A stretch of 64,000 bases of DNA from Strongyloides papillosus (lineage: Eukaryota; Nematoda; Chromadorea; Rhabditida; Strongyloididae), in contig SRSI01000050.1 in the NCBI GenBank assembly GCA_005656395.1, forward strand, positions 62,001 through 126,000. The letters run 5' to 3'. Shown piece by piece: positions 21,059 through 33,345 of the stretch (position 1 is the stretch's first letter; each line of letters starts with the position of its first letter). The notes beneath the pieces were generated by a model. The model was not told the origin of the DNA. It searched no databases and worked only from the letters and a program-made list of their open reading frames with translations. Position numbers and translations under genes: made by a program.

Positions 21059-22136
21059 TTAGAAATACTTTTCTTGTTTAACATCATTGTGTTTTGTTAA
21101 ATTTGTTTCAATGGGTTTTGTCTTATCTTGACATAACCAAAATCGGATTAGTGAAATAACGTACATAATTTTTCCAGCAAATGCATATATAGTTGCATGA
21201 GCCATGTTCTGGATATACCACTGACCCATTGAGGCAAAGAAATATTTAGTATGCTCCATAACAGCATAATACCGAAGATCAACTTCTAAGAATAGTTTAA
21301 ATTCTGAATATTTCATTCCTATCATATAGAGAAATGATAACCCAATTAATGTCTTAAAAAAATTAAATATATTTTATTAATATATAATTACTTACATAAT
21401 CAATACTTTCCCAAGATGCATCTGCACTGACAACTGAAGTAGAAGCACTAACTATTGCTGGTATAAGTAACATCGAAGATGTAATCATGCACATATTTAA
21501 ACAAAAGTTATTAAAATTAATATTTTGATCATCTTTTTGAATCTCTTTATATGTATTTTTAGCATACAAGAGGTAAATTCCTCTACAACCAGCTAAAATA
21601 GGTGCAAATAAAAGTGAAAATATGTCATACTCAATATTTCCAAATTCGAGCCATGACAACGATGCAAAAAATGCTAATGGACACAATAACCAATAATCAT
21701 TAATCTCAACATTCCTTTCTTGTTTCTTTTCTTTTGTATCTTTAGTAGTCACAAATAAATTCCAACATTTTAAGATAACTACAGTTGTAATACAATCACA
21801 AATTCTTAAAACATATAAACTGCCATGTCTATTTCCCGAATGAACGATTGATGTCAAAAACGTTAATAATGTTTGAAATAAAGATAATGGTAACAATTTT
21901 TTAAGTAATGTAAAAGAAAAAATGCTCAATTTCGATGTTTCATTTATATTTGATAACTTTGTTAAAATATAAAAAAAGATAAATGAAAAGAAATAATGCA
22001 TAAAATGAAAGGTTAATGTTCTTAAATCCAATACGTAGTATAGTGCATTATGGCTAGCTGCTGCAAATAGAGATGAAGTAGCGTTAAGAAAAAATAAAAA
22101 ATATATATCTAATTTTTTTAAAGTTAATGAATTCAT
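21059..22136 (-). CDS. multi-pass membrane protein, DMT/SLC35 transporter-like
   Basis: Two exons, 22136-21396 and 21352-21059, are joined across a 43-nt intron (GTAAGT donor, TTTTTAAG acceptor, phase 0). They give 344 residues with about ten hydrophobic segments spread along the whole length. Length, segment number and a short charged C-terminus fit the drug/metabolite-transporter superfamily that includes SLC35 nucleotide-sugar transporters. No diagnostic motif was found, so the substrate is unknown. If correct, it would act in the Golgi or ER membrane. It is convergent with unc-87, with a 246-bp gap between the stop codons. Confidence 0.5.
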
Positions 22137-23337
22137 ATAGTAGATTATAGAAATAACTCATGTAAGTGTTTTAAAGTATTAAAAAGGTTATAAGAATGAT
22201 CAGATAAAATAAAAATTTGACCCATTTTTAGAAGTATTAACTATTTAAATCTATGATAGAATCTCATTACATCTAATTTATATTAAATTAAAGTGCGAAA
22301 TAATATATAGGAATCTAGTATATTTGATTCAATGAAAAATAAAATTATGTTTATATCATGATTACTACATAATTTTTATAATTTATTTTTAAGCAAGCAA
22401 ACATTTTTTATAATAAAAAAATAAGAATAATAATATTGTTTTTACTATAACTCTTTTTAACTTTCACTGTTATCATTAAACAGTCAGAAGATGTGTTTTC
22501 TCTACTTTAGGGAAAAAAGAATTTCACATATTGTTGCTCAGAGTTATCTATGTTACTCGTAAAAAATCTTTTTTTTCGTTATCTTTAGAACATTTTTGTA
22601 CAGAGAATATTGTTTTTTAAAATTGATACGATAAAATAATTAATAAGCTAATAGAAAGGCTTAATCTCTTAATAAAAGGAAACAAAATATTGAAGATGTT
22701 GGGTAAAAGCTGAACAAGATATGGTCCAAAACGTAATGACATTTTTTTTAAATTAAATAGTTACAATTTTATAAAAAAAGAGATTTCTATATAGATCAGT
22801 CTAACCTACAGAATGAATTGTATCGAAGTTTATTGTTTACGAAAAAAAAGAATTATATTAATTCAAGCGTCGAAATTCGTACTTAGGCGGCAACAAACAA
22901 AATGGCATGAGTGATATTAATTCAACTATAATATAATAGTGTATAGACATCCTATACTTGATAACAACTTTTTTTCAAATACATAAAAGTAAAAATGTAA
23001 TTACTGGTTCATTAATATTTTAATTTTATTATATAAGAGAAAATTTAAAATTGAGGCATGATAAACAAATGTCTTAAACTTGGAAATTCGTGTCCTAATA
23101 TTTTTATAACATAATTAGAAACTACCATAAAATTTGTCTTTAAGCTTTTATTTTTTTATATTCATACTAATTAATATAAGTAGTATTATAAAGTAAAATT
23201 TATTCTTCGCAAAAGTAAGAATAAAAATGAACAAAAATATTAATAAATAGTAATATTGTCAAGTTGTCTTTTATCCCAAAAAACAAGAAAAAACGGGGAT
23301 GAATGCTTTGATTAAATTTATTCTTAAAATTCATCCA
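22137..23337. other. intergenic region
   Basis: Spacer between the transporter-like gene and the interrupted gene. About half is a copy of the dispersed repeat listed at 22380-22915. No gene seen. Confidence 0.6.
22380..22915. repeat. dispersed repeat R, copy near 22.4 kb
   Basis: Shares ordered landmarks with the spacers of the saposin array and with 35.8-36.5 kb: an AATAATATTG block, CTTTAGGGAAAA near 22509, ATGGTCCAAAAC.TAATGAC near 22717, and CGAAGTTTATTGTTTACGAAA near 22826. The copy is diverged but collinear. No reading frame or terminal inverted repeat is evident, so it is probably an old non-autonomous element or segmental duplicate. Confidence 0.5.
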
Positions 23338-24296
23338 TTACATTATTGAATCTTGGAGATCATCAGCATCAGCTTCATATTTGAATGACCTTTTTTTCAT
23401 ATTAGTAATAATTGATTTAGCATTTGCACCTTGTAAATCTAACCCACTGAAATCCTTAATTACCACAAGTGTTCGCTTAACCATATCTTTCAATATTTTA
23501 ATATCCCAATTTCGAGATCCCATCTTTATTAGAATTAAGCGAATATATTTATTAAGAACTCTAGTAAAAACATTTCTACTTTGAGAATCGATGTTTGTAG
23601 TAGGAGCAAGTTCACGAAGAGTCATAACACAATCAAGAATAACATTATTTCTTTTCTCAAGAAATCTGGCTACTGCATATATTTGAATATCAGTTAAATC
23701 ATAGTTATCTTCTTTCAAATTTGTTTCCATACCTATGATTTCACTCAAAGTAGATTTTTTCAATGTGTAATGCCAACTACCATTAGGACGTTTTGTTCGG
23801 TTGTATTCAAGATTTGCAAAAGAAGAGTGATCAAGTAAATTTCTCATTGTTACTCTTGGAACAGAATTTGCTTGTACTCTGTCTGTACCACGCTTGTCCT
23901 TGCTACGTGATTTCATAGATGTCTTACTACAAATAGTTCTATCTTGTGGTGAATTACTATTGCCTACATCTTGGAAAGTGATGTCAGGAGTATGCTCTCT
24001 ATCTTTTAGAATAATAATAACACTCTTATCTTCCGTTTTATACAACTATTTAACCTCGTAATCGTTCCCCTGAGTAACGACCGCAATTCTGTTTCTGAGA
24101 ACGATATCATCGCTCGTATAACGAGAAATATTTTTGTAACGCTGCTTTAAAAAAACATGCATCGTCTTCAGATTTAAAGCGTCACTCGATTCTTCGTCAG
24201 ATGATAAGAATTCCATATCCAACGTTTTACTATTAGACGTCTTACTTTTATCCGTAGTTAGAAGATTACCGTTACTCTTAACAGTTGTTGGAATAT
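23338..24296 (-). CDS. unknown gene interrupted by an in-frame TAG
   Basis: Minus-strand frame starting after a good TTTCAG acceptor (AG at 24298-24297) and reading to TAA at 23338. It is open for about 83 codons, meets one TAG (24048-24046), then continues in the same frame for 235 codons. The part before the stop is acidic/Ser-rich, then basic; the part after is a charged, soluble, helix-like protein. Composition is richer in G/C than flanking DNA on both sides of the TAG, which argues that both halves are, or were, coding. No upstream coding exon was identified; the first ATG in the exon is near 24219. Alternatives are a recently broken gene, stop-codon readthrough, a sequence error, or two separate genes. 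I recognise no domain. Confidence 0.45.
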
Positions 24297-25144
24297 CTGA
24301 AATTCAAGTGTTAGACAGTTATTACGAAATTACGAATGGCCACTAAGGTATTACGTTCGTTAAATATATGAATCTAAAGATTTTTGCTGTGGTAAGATGT
24401 TTTGATTTCAGTCTATCTTTTAATTACGAATAGACAATGCAATAAATCTCTTGAATTCTTCTAGAGACACTAATTTTCTATTACATATCTTAAGTTGTTT
24501 TGTGTATATATATGATTTTTAGGTAGTTTTCCCATTACCGTGTTTCACATTTCAACAAGATTTTTTACAGTACATTTTAATATGCTTAGCGACGTTGCAC
24601 TTTAACTAAACGTTAATTGTTACTATTAGAATAAATTGGTAAAAGTTTTGTTGAAGGTTATTTTTTATTTATAATGTACTTTTTTGAATATGATTTACTG
24701 ATAATATAGTAATGTTATATTAATTAGATGTTTCAGTAAATACTTATTAATAAAATTATTGGCTCAAATTTATCATAAATGTTGTTGTTAAACATTTCAT
24801 ACTTCTAATTGATTAATGTTTCACCATATTTAAAAAAAATTCCCAATACCTTTGAGCTACAATAAAACAACGATTTAAATATAGATTTTCATTTAACATT
24901 TGAAATTGTTTATGACTATTTTTCAGCCATTATTTTAAATTAAAAGATGTATTCTGTAATAAAAAATATTAGAATAATAATATTGTCTTCACCATAACTC
25001 TCTTTAGATATCATAATGCAAACTATTCAAAATTTCATTTTTTTTAAATATTAATAAAAAAATTTGCAATTACAAAAGCATATAAAATGAATAAAAAAGT
25101 CACCTTATATCTATCAATTATTAGCCCCTTTTCATGCAAATATA
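24297..25144. other. intergenic region with partial repeat
   Basis: Upstream of two divergent genes. It contains the 5' portion of dispersed repeat R at about 24760-25012. The stretch 24300-24620 has slightly raised G/C and a short minus-strand open stretch near 24430-24480, but no supported exon. Confidence 0.5.
24760..25012. repeat. dispersed repeat R, partial copy near 24.8 kb
   Basis: Collinear with 35.77-36.0 kb: TTTATCATAAAT, ATTGATTAA.GTTTCA, CTACAATAAAAC, a TGACTATTTTTCAG-like stretch, then AATAATATTGTC near 24975. It stops soon after, so only the left half of the repeat is present. Confidence 0.45.
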
Positions 25145-26873
25145 ATGAAAATTGCAATCTTTTTATTATTTTACAATATTATCCTGACAAATGGAGAAAT
25201 TATAAGAATTGGAAAATTTCCAAGAATATCATTTAGATTACATTTTGATTTTCTACCAGAAAAAACTGACACAGTAGAACGGATAAAAAGAATTAATGAT
25301 ACACTTTACTATAGAATATGAAAAACATTTTATCAAATATTTAGCCTGTGATGTCAGATCAAGTTTAATCATTTCTCCAGAATTTCAAAAGATAAAGAAG
25401 GATAAAAAATTTTCAAAACCAAAGATTCACTTATGTAAAAGAAGTATAGATCTTTATGATGATAGACATGATTGTGAACGTGGAGATATACCTAAAATTA
25501 CTTATAGTAAACATATAGACACAAATTCGTCAATTTATTCAATTTACACATGTACTCTAAATGTTTATGGAAATAGTGAAAATAATGAAACTATAACAGA
25601 TGACAAAACAATTTATCTTGTAATTAGGCCTAAAAAAGTAGAATCGGTTGTTCACAGAGGATATAGTTCAGATGTATTGAATGTTAGATGCATGAAAAAT
25701 CGTATTACATCAGCCGGTAGACTTGTTTTAATCGAAGGTATTAAAAAAAGAGGCAAAAAAATCATAGATGAAAAAATCTTATATGATATTGCAAATCTTA
25801 GTATTCCAGAAGTCCCAGGATATCATGTAGTATATAATGAAAAATGGATTGACCTATATTTTTTTAAACCAATAAAAGAAATATTAAATAATATAGAGAT
25901 TAGTTGTACTTATGATTATAGTAGAGGTAAACATAAAAGTAAAGGCTTCAGTGTATCAACACATTATTTTAAAATAAAAAATGTCAAAGATAAATCATTA
26001 GAGAAGGAAAGATGGGAATCATTTAGTCCAAAAAATATTGAAGAATCAAATTTTGAATGTGATTTAACTGAAAATATGTATGATATAAATTTCTCGAGAT
26101 GGTTAAAGCAATTGTACATTGATAAAGGTGTTAAAGTTAAAAATCCATATTGGGTACCAGTTGTCGATTCTTTAGATGGTGATTTTGTAAGTTATAATTA
26201 CCAATATTTTAAAACTTTTTAGGAACCATCAAAAGATAGTGTATCAAGTAGAATAAAGTTGAAAAAAGAATCATTAGAAGGGATGCCAGTTAATACAAGA
26301 TCAGTATGGAAACTTGGCTTTTTGCCACATATTAAAGAGAACATTAAATGTCTACTTTTATTTTCAACACCTCTAGTAAATGGTAGTGTTGAGAATATTA
26401 CTGATATTACAAGTAAAAATGATAGTTTACCAACTGAATTAGTCTGTGGAAAACCAGATGATCAACCAATGAAATGGTATTATGACAGCGAACCATTAAG
26501 TGAGGAAGAGTTAAATTCTGAGTACTCCTTACACTCATCATCTTCAAATACATTATCAATAAAAAACTGTAATGAATATACGAAAGGAAGCTATCGGGGA
26601 TTTTCAAGAAAAGATCCTAGTATTAGTTGTGATTTTACGTTCAAATGTATAGACAAATACTATACCGTGAAAGATTTAAAGAAGATGTATGATGAGGAGA
26701 CGGCTCAATATAATAATCCAAAAAGTTTATATGAGTTGAATTATGAACAATTTGGTATTGATAAAGATGATGATCCTTATCTGATTTATAGGCCACAAAA
26801 TGGAGTTAATAAATTGAAAGTGTTGTGGAAGAATTATATTAATTTTATTTTAATTATCTATGTAATATTATAA
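25145..26873 (+). CDS. secreted or membrane-anchored protein of unknown family, frame-broken N-terminus
   Basis: ATG 25145 starts a signal peptide (about 17 residues, hydrophobic core FLLFYNIIL) and reads to a TGA at 25319. The main frame is +1 relative to it, is open from 25287, and has an internal ATG at 25296. It continues 297 codons to a GTAAGT donor (26187), and a 36-nt intron ends in TTTTTAG. The second exon 26223-26873 completes it. The only GT between 25145 and 25287 (25274) gives no in-frame splice, so no ordinary intron explains the shift. One base fewer in the A-run at 25285-25289 would join the frames. The protein has scattered Cys, is N-glycosylation-rich, and ends in a short hydrophobic tail, which suggests a GPI signal or membrane anchor. 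Its 5' flank shares repeat R with the 33-39 kb gene pair; the proteins may be distant relatives. Function unknown. Confidence 0.6.
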
Positions 26874-27391
26874 TTTGAAAAATTTGTTTGATATACTAAT
26901 TATTTTTTATCACATTAAAGTAGTCATTTTTATTGTATCTTTATGAATATTAAGAATTTTGTATTATTACAAATATGTGTTACATACTTTTAAATTTTTT
27001 TAAAAAATTAAAATTCATTTTGAATTCCCAAACTTTTTTTCAAAAGGCATTTTGCAGAAATCTTGATATCTCAAGAAGGAGAAGAATAAATAAAAAATAT
27101 TGTGTAGCCATATTCTGAATACTAAATTACATGTTTCTACAAATGTTTAAATGAAAACAGATATTTTAAAGACTAAAAATCGGCAATCTTGTTTACCTTT
27201 TTAGAATGAGGCTTGAAATTAGTATTATTGTACTATTTATAGAGGAATTAAGTATTATTTGTATTTATTATTAAAAGTTTAAGGTCGAAAATAATATTTT
27301 TATGAATTTTTCTCTTTTAATACATGTTGATAAACAGGCTTACAAATATTTTTTTGTCATCAAATAAGATATAGGAAAACATCATACATGG
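26874..27391. other. intergenic region
   Basis: Convergent gap between a plus-strand and a minus-strand gene. A/T-rich; no gene, repeat or strong signal seen. Confidence 0.6.
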
Positions 27392-29764
27392 TTAATTTGA
27401 ATTTGGTATAGATTCGATTTCTAACTGTTTTTGTAATGCTGCAGTAAATGATGGATATTTCGGGAATTTTTTAGTCATTTCAACAATATTGGGATTTTTT
27501 CTAATACTCTTTTTTCTCTTTTTTGAACTATTCCTCTTACAATGGAAATTTTTAATAAATAAATAAACAGTTTCAATGGGATACCATAATAAATTTGTTA
27601 TATTTTTATAAAGACCTATCTCCCAAAAACGTTTCCAATATACACAATGTTGTTTTGTCATTTCTTTTATGGAAAGAATAATAAAAATCGGTTGGACAAT
27701 TGGATTAATCATAAATAATATTGAAAATGTTTGAAAAATCATTGCATGTTGAGCTATATCGAAAGTTCTCTGATCATCAGTTGTTTCACCCTCAGATGTC
27801 AGTAAAATCATATTTTTATAGTCATAATAACCATTAGATATAACGTAAGTTATATAGCATCCTACCAGTGAATAGACTGTTACCTTAAGATCTTAAAACA
27901 AAAAACATATTATTATGATATATTACATCCTACTTGGGAGATTATCTATATCACAATCTATGTATGATGTCCTTTGTTCAAGTTTATAATATAGTAAAAA
28001 TAATACTGTTACAAAAGTATAGAATAATGAGAAAATAAAAGAGGTCCATGAATGAATAGCAATTCCAGTTTTAGCATTAATCAAAGAATCTGAATATTTA
28101 CAAATTTGAAGGTAAGCTGTCTTTTGAAACTGCATTTGATAAAATTTCTCTGATGTATCATATATAGAAACATGTGTAAAGATACTCGAAGCTATAAAGG
28201 ATGCTAATATAGCTAACCCTAAAAAACACAATCCAATAAATGTCGATGATAACTTATAATAAGAGACAAAATGTTTCTTCCCTTTATGCTTCAATATAAA
28301 AAGCATGTCAGCGAATGTGTTTATCATGATAACAAAACCAATGATACAAGTCAATTTATTCATACTTCTAAATATAGTTTCTTCAATAGCTATTGTTACG
28401 CCAGATTCCTTGAAGGTGTATAAAAACGTCCAAACAAGAAGACTAAAAGTTTTATTAACCATACTTATTCCAGGATCATTCTCAAAATGTGATTCCAAAT
28501 TTTTTTTTAAAAAGTCATCATAAAAATATGGACGTATGTAATGGTGAATTTTTGTTATTAAATATATTAAATATGCTCCAACAAAACTAGACATTAAAAT
28601 TTGATTTTCACAATTTAACAATTTCCATGAATCTTTAAGGAGGACAATAAAATATACATTGATAAATAGTCCAAAAATAATTAAAATAAACACCACAATT
28701 AAACGATAAATATTAAATTCCACAAAAATATAAAACATATTCCCATTATTATTTTCATTATGGAATTTGTTGTCATCGCAAACAACAGATCTAAATTATG
28801 AAAAAATTCATCTATAACGAAAAGAATTTTACAATAACTCACGTGGTTTTTTCTTCCTCATCATAAGTAAAATAACATTCTTTTGAAAACAAATTATGTG
28901 CTTGAATTGCTGTTAATGCAAATGAATCAAGTATAAATGATGATCCTAAAATGTGCCGTGCCTCTCGTAGATGTTTAATTATACTTTGATATTTAATATT
29001 CCTCCTATGATTAACTGAATACTTATCATAGGCAACAAGTTCGTAAAGCATCTTTAATGAATAATCACTTAAAGAAGGATAGTTATTATCAGAAAATGCC
29101 TCAACGAAATGAGTGTCATTTCCTTGCATAAATGCAGTATAAATTATTGATAACAATGGCCACGTATCATCATTTTTTCTATCTTTAGGATTGTTGCAAA
29201 TCGAGAAACCATAGGAATTGTAAAAAATTTCATTATCGATACCTAGGTTACACTGTGTCTTATGAAACTCAAAAGGAAATTTGCAGTAACGATACAAATT
29301 TTGACTTGATATATTGTAAAGCATCTCAAAGATAACGGTGCCCATTTGTTCTTTTAAATTAACAAGGTTAATTGTGAAATTGGGATAATTTTTACATTGA
29401 TATATTAAACCTCCAAAATAGTAATTAACAACAAACTCTCGGTGTTTTTTTTGGTATGCAGAGGCATTGTCAAATTTTGAGTGTACTTTGTCAAAAGTAT
29501 AATCGAATTTATGAGTAATAGAGCAACCATGTTTATAGTAAAAAAATCGATCTAATGGTTCTTTAGGTTTTATTTCTGTTCTACAGAAAAAAGTTATATT
29601 ATCATATAAGTCTTCAGATTTTTCTTGTAAATCTCTATAATAAATATGTTTTTAAAAAAAAGTATAAGAAATACTTACAAATTGCATTCATCTTCACTTA
29701 TTATTGGACCACTTTCTGACATTACTTTTATAAAAAGAGAAAAAAACAATAGAAAATATATCAT
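27392..29764 (-). CDS. tandem multi-pass receptor-like membrane protein, copy A
   Basis: Four exons join in frame: 29764-29679, 29634-28843, 28790-27934 and 27891-27392, giving 744 residues. Donors are GTAAGT, GTGAGT and a weak GTAGGA. Exon 1 encodes a signal peptide. Exon 2 is a Cys-containing ectodomain of about 265 residues with several N-glycosylation sites. Exons 3-4 hold about seven to eight hydrophobic segments; one late segment has NPIVQP, reminiscent of the NPxxY region of GPCR helix 7, followed by a basic cytoplasmic tail. The layout suggests a 7TM-like receptor with a large N-terminal domain. I recognise no family, and the GPCR idea is inference. It is a tandem paralogue of 30044-32393 with the same intron positions and phases. 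Confidence 0.7.
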
Positions 29765-30043
29765 TATGAGTACAAAATTATGAAAGATAAAAAAATTTTA
29801 AAATAATCGTTGGAAATGGTATATGTTTAATATTTTAAAATTCTATACCACTTAAAACTTTCTTGGTAATTTTATTATAAAATAATAAAGGATTCTAATA
29901 ACAATACTTTTTTTTCCGGATGACTAAAATGTATTTAAATAAAATATTTAAAAGTAATATTTTTTTATAATAAAAACCAATTCTTATTTATAGAAATTTA
30001 ATTAAATATATTTGTTAAACTTATTCAACTTTTATTCAATACA

Positions 30044-32393
30044 TCAATAAGTTCTAACGGGTTTATTTAAGGACATTCTAAATGATGGATACTTTGGAAA
30101 TTTTTTTTCCAAAACAACACTTTTGTTAATCTTTTTATTTGACAATTCCTTCATTTTATTTCGATACTCTTTATAATTGAATAATTTCAAAAATATATAG
30201 ATATTAACTATTGGATACCATAACATATTATTAATATTTGCAAAAAGACCAACTTCCCAAAAACGATTCCAATATATACAATGTTGTTTTCTCAGTTCAA
30301 CTAGTCGAAGGATAACTAAAACTGGTTGGATAATGGGATTGAGTAATTGTATTAATGACAATACTTGATACTGCATTGCATTTTCTGATATTTCAAAAGT
30401 TCTATTTTCTCCATTTTTCCCAATATTATCTGATTCCAATAAAGCACGAGTATTTTTGTAATCTAAAAATCCATGTGCTGCGATATATACTAGATACCCT
30501 CCGACCAATGTATAAACTGTTACTTTAAGATCTTAAAAGAAATAAATCAGTATAATTTTATTTAAAATCTTACTTTCAATATCAGCAAATACCTTTTTAT
30601 CATTGGCAGATCTTTTTTCAAGTTTGTAGTATAGAAAAAATGAAATTGTTAATATGGTATATAATACAGCAAAGACAATTGAAGTATATGCATATATAGA
30701 TATTCCTATATATCCTTGATTCAATGAATTGGAGAATTTACAAATATGAAGGTAAGCAAGCTTCTCTTGCTCCATTTTATGAATTACATCTGATATACCA
30801 TTCATAGAATTATAAGTAAATATACTTGATGCCACAATCAAAATTAATATTGTTATTCCAGTGAAACATGAAGCTATCGATATTGGAGATAACTTATGAC
30901 TAAATGGTATCCTTTTTATTTTCCTGGTTTTAATTTTAAAAAGTATATTAAAAAATGTATTTATCATGATAACAAAACCAATAATGCAGGTCAACTTATT
31001 CATACTTCTAAATACTGTTTCTTCAATAGCTATCTCAATACGTGTTTCTTTAAATGTATGCATAATCGTCCAAACAAGAAGACTGTATGTTTTGTTAACC
31101 ATACTTGATCCAGGATAGTTATCAAAATGTGATTCCAAATCTTTTTTCAAAAAGTTGACATAAAAATATGGACGAATGTAGTGGAAAATTTTTACCATTA
31201 CTAATATTAAGTATGCTCCAACAAAGCCAGTCATTAGCATTTGATTTTCAAAATTTAAATTTTTCCAACAATCTTTTAGCAGGATTGAAAAATAACAATT
31301 AATAAACAATCCAATTAATAAAAGGATAATTGCTATGATCGTACTGTGATAATTGTATATAATAAAAGTATGAAACATATTTTCATCCTTATTTTTTTCA
31401 TTTGAATTTGATTTGCTACAATTAATACTAAAAATTTTGTTTTTTTTAAATACAGGAAAATTTTTTTAAATAGTTTACCTTCGCCATAAACTAGTTGTAT
31501 TATCAAAATAACATTTACCAGAAAACATTTTATGTGCTTGAATTGCTGTTAATGGTAGTGATTCAAGAACAAATGATGATCCTAAAATGTGCCGTATTTC
31601 TTGCAAATGCTGTATAATTTTTTTGTATTTAATATTTCTTCTATATCTAGTTGTATATGCATCATGTACAATATTGTCGTATAAATATTTTATAGATGTT
31701 TCATTTAATGAAGGATAATTTCCACCAGAAAATATTTCTATGATTTTTGTGTTATTTTCGAGTAAATATTTACTATAAACTAATGATAGTATTGACCATG
31801 TTTCATTAAAAGATTTCTTGTCTCTATATAAACAAATCTCAAAACCGTATGTATCAAAAAATAATTCACCGTCTAAGGTTAAACTACAATTACTGCTATG
31901 AAATTTTTTAGGATATTCACAGAATTGTGCTAAATTCGTACTCGATTCGTTATAAAGAAAATCAAAAATGTTTATCCCTAATTCTGTCTTAGTATCATTA
32001 ACTATTATTGTCATATTTGGATGTTTATTACATTCAAAATATAAACCACCATAAATATAGTTTGTTAAAAATTCTTTGTGCTTTTGATCATATAGTTCCG
32101 CTATTTTTCTATTATCAGCTTTAAATGTATTACGTTTATTTAATGAATCACAAATATGTTTGTGGTAAAAATATTTTTCAACTTTTGTTTCATTTTTGTT
32201 TGTATTTTTACTACGACAATATTTGGTAACATTTGTGAGCAATTGTCCTGCTTTAGGCATTAAATCACTGAACGAAAAATTAAGAAATTATTAAGAACAC
32301 ATACCTGTTACATTCTTCATTACTTAATATAGGATCTTCAGTTGAGTATACTTTTAAAAATAAACAAGTTATTAAGGCAATATTAAAATTCAT
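30044..32393 (-). CDS. tandem multi-pass receptor-like membrane protein, copy B
   Basis: Four exons, 32393-32305, 32267-31479, 31427-30574 and 30531-30044, join in frame and give 739 residues. Donors are GTATGT, GTAAAC and GTAAGA. Gene structure, phases and topology match copy A. The long runs around the second to fourth membrane segments are nearly identical (for example the CIIGFVIMIN segment), whereas the ectodomain is much more diverged. A cysteine just after the exon 2/3 junction is kept in both. Ligand and family are unknown. The two copies lie head to tail, 279 bp apart. Confidence 0.7.
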
Positions 32394-33345
32394 ATAAAAT
32401 TTTTTGTTTCGTAGCATTACAAAAAAGAAATTAATAATAAATTGAAAACATTAAATTAGAAAAATAACATAATATTAAATATGTACCATTTTGAAAAAGC
32501 TAATATTTCATATTTTAAAAATCATATTACTTGTAAGTAATTCAAAAATTTCTTAACAATGTTATTTTATTTATGAATGAATAAAGGTATTTAAATGTCA
32601 TCATTTAAAAAATTAACAATATAAAAGGTTATAGAAATTATCAATATCATTGATTTAAGATAGCAAATGTCATGAAAAATAAATTTTTTCCCCTTCTAAT
32701 TAAAAAATATACATTTTGTCTAAACAGGTAAAATATTTAGCATTTTTTAATAATTTACCAAATAATATTTACAAAAATACATTATATATCATTTAATTGA
32801 AAATCATAAACATGACAAAGAATCTTATAATTTTAAAAATATTTAACAAATATAATAATTAAGTAAAAGGTCAGTAAAGTAAAATTAAATATATTCAGAA
32901 GATACTGTAATATTATCATTGTTTAATGAAGTTTCGTTGCATACATAAGATGCTGGTAAGTATAAAAATATATAAATAAATAACCATATAATTAATTACA
33001 TATACATAGCTAGAGTTATTGTACAGTACTGATTCATGTACAAAAGTCCCAAACACTTTTATTCTTTAAGAATTCGTCAATAATAAAAACTCCATATAAG
33101 GCATTCTTTATACTATCTCCAGCTGTTTAATATACTATTGTAATCATATTTTTTCAGAAGAAAAATGTTTTAATAAAAATGATACCTTACTCTATTCATT
33201 TACATTCTTATCATTTATACGAATAAAATTTCATTCATATTTTTATTAATTATAGCATAAAATTAGAATAAATATATGCAAATTTCAGTAAAAAAAATTA
33301 TTATTTTAAAATGAAAAATATTAGACTAATTTAACTTATTTTACA
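32394..33345. other. intergenic region between divergent genes
   Basis: From about 33128 to 33345 it is the 5' flank duplicated together with the gene at 33346 (compare 36563-36784). A short exon-like relic at 32884-32955 is listed separately. The rest is A/T-rich with no gene. Confidence 0.5.
32884..32955 (-). pseudogene. exon-like relic
   Basis: After a pyrimidine-poor TTACCAG acceptor the minus strand reads about 23 codons (containing YVCNETSLNNDNITVSS) to a TAA. A Cys followed by Asn/Asp-rich sequence resembles the start of exon 3 in the two receptor-like paralogues just downstream. The phase at the acceptor differs and no other exon of a third copy was found. It may be a remnant of a lost third copy, or chance. 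Confidence 0.2.

Noticed and set aside
25274..25314. A 41-nt GT..AG intron to explain the frame break at 25.3 kb
   Set aside because: Size is right, but joining 25273 to 25315 gives a stop after nine codons and does not enter the main frame.
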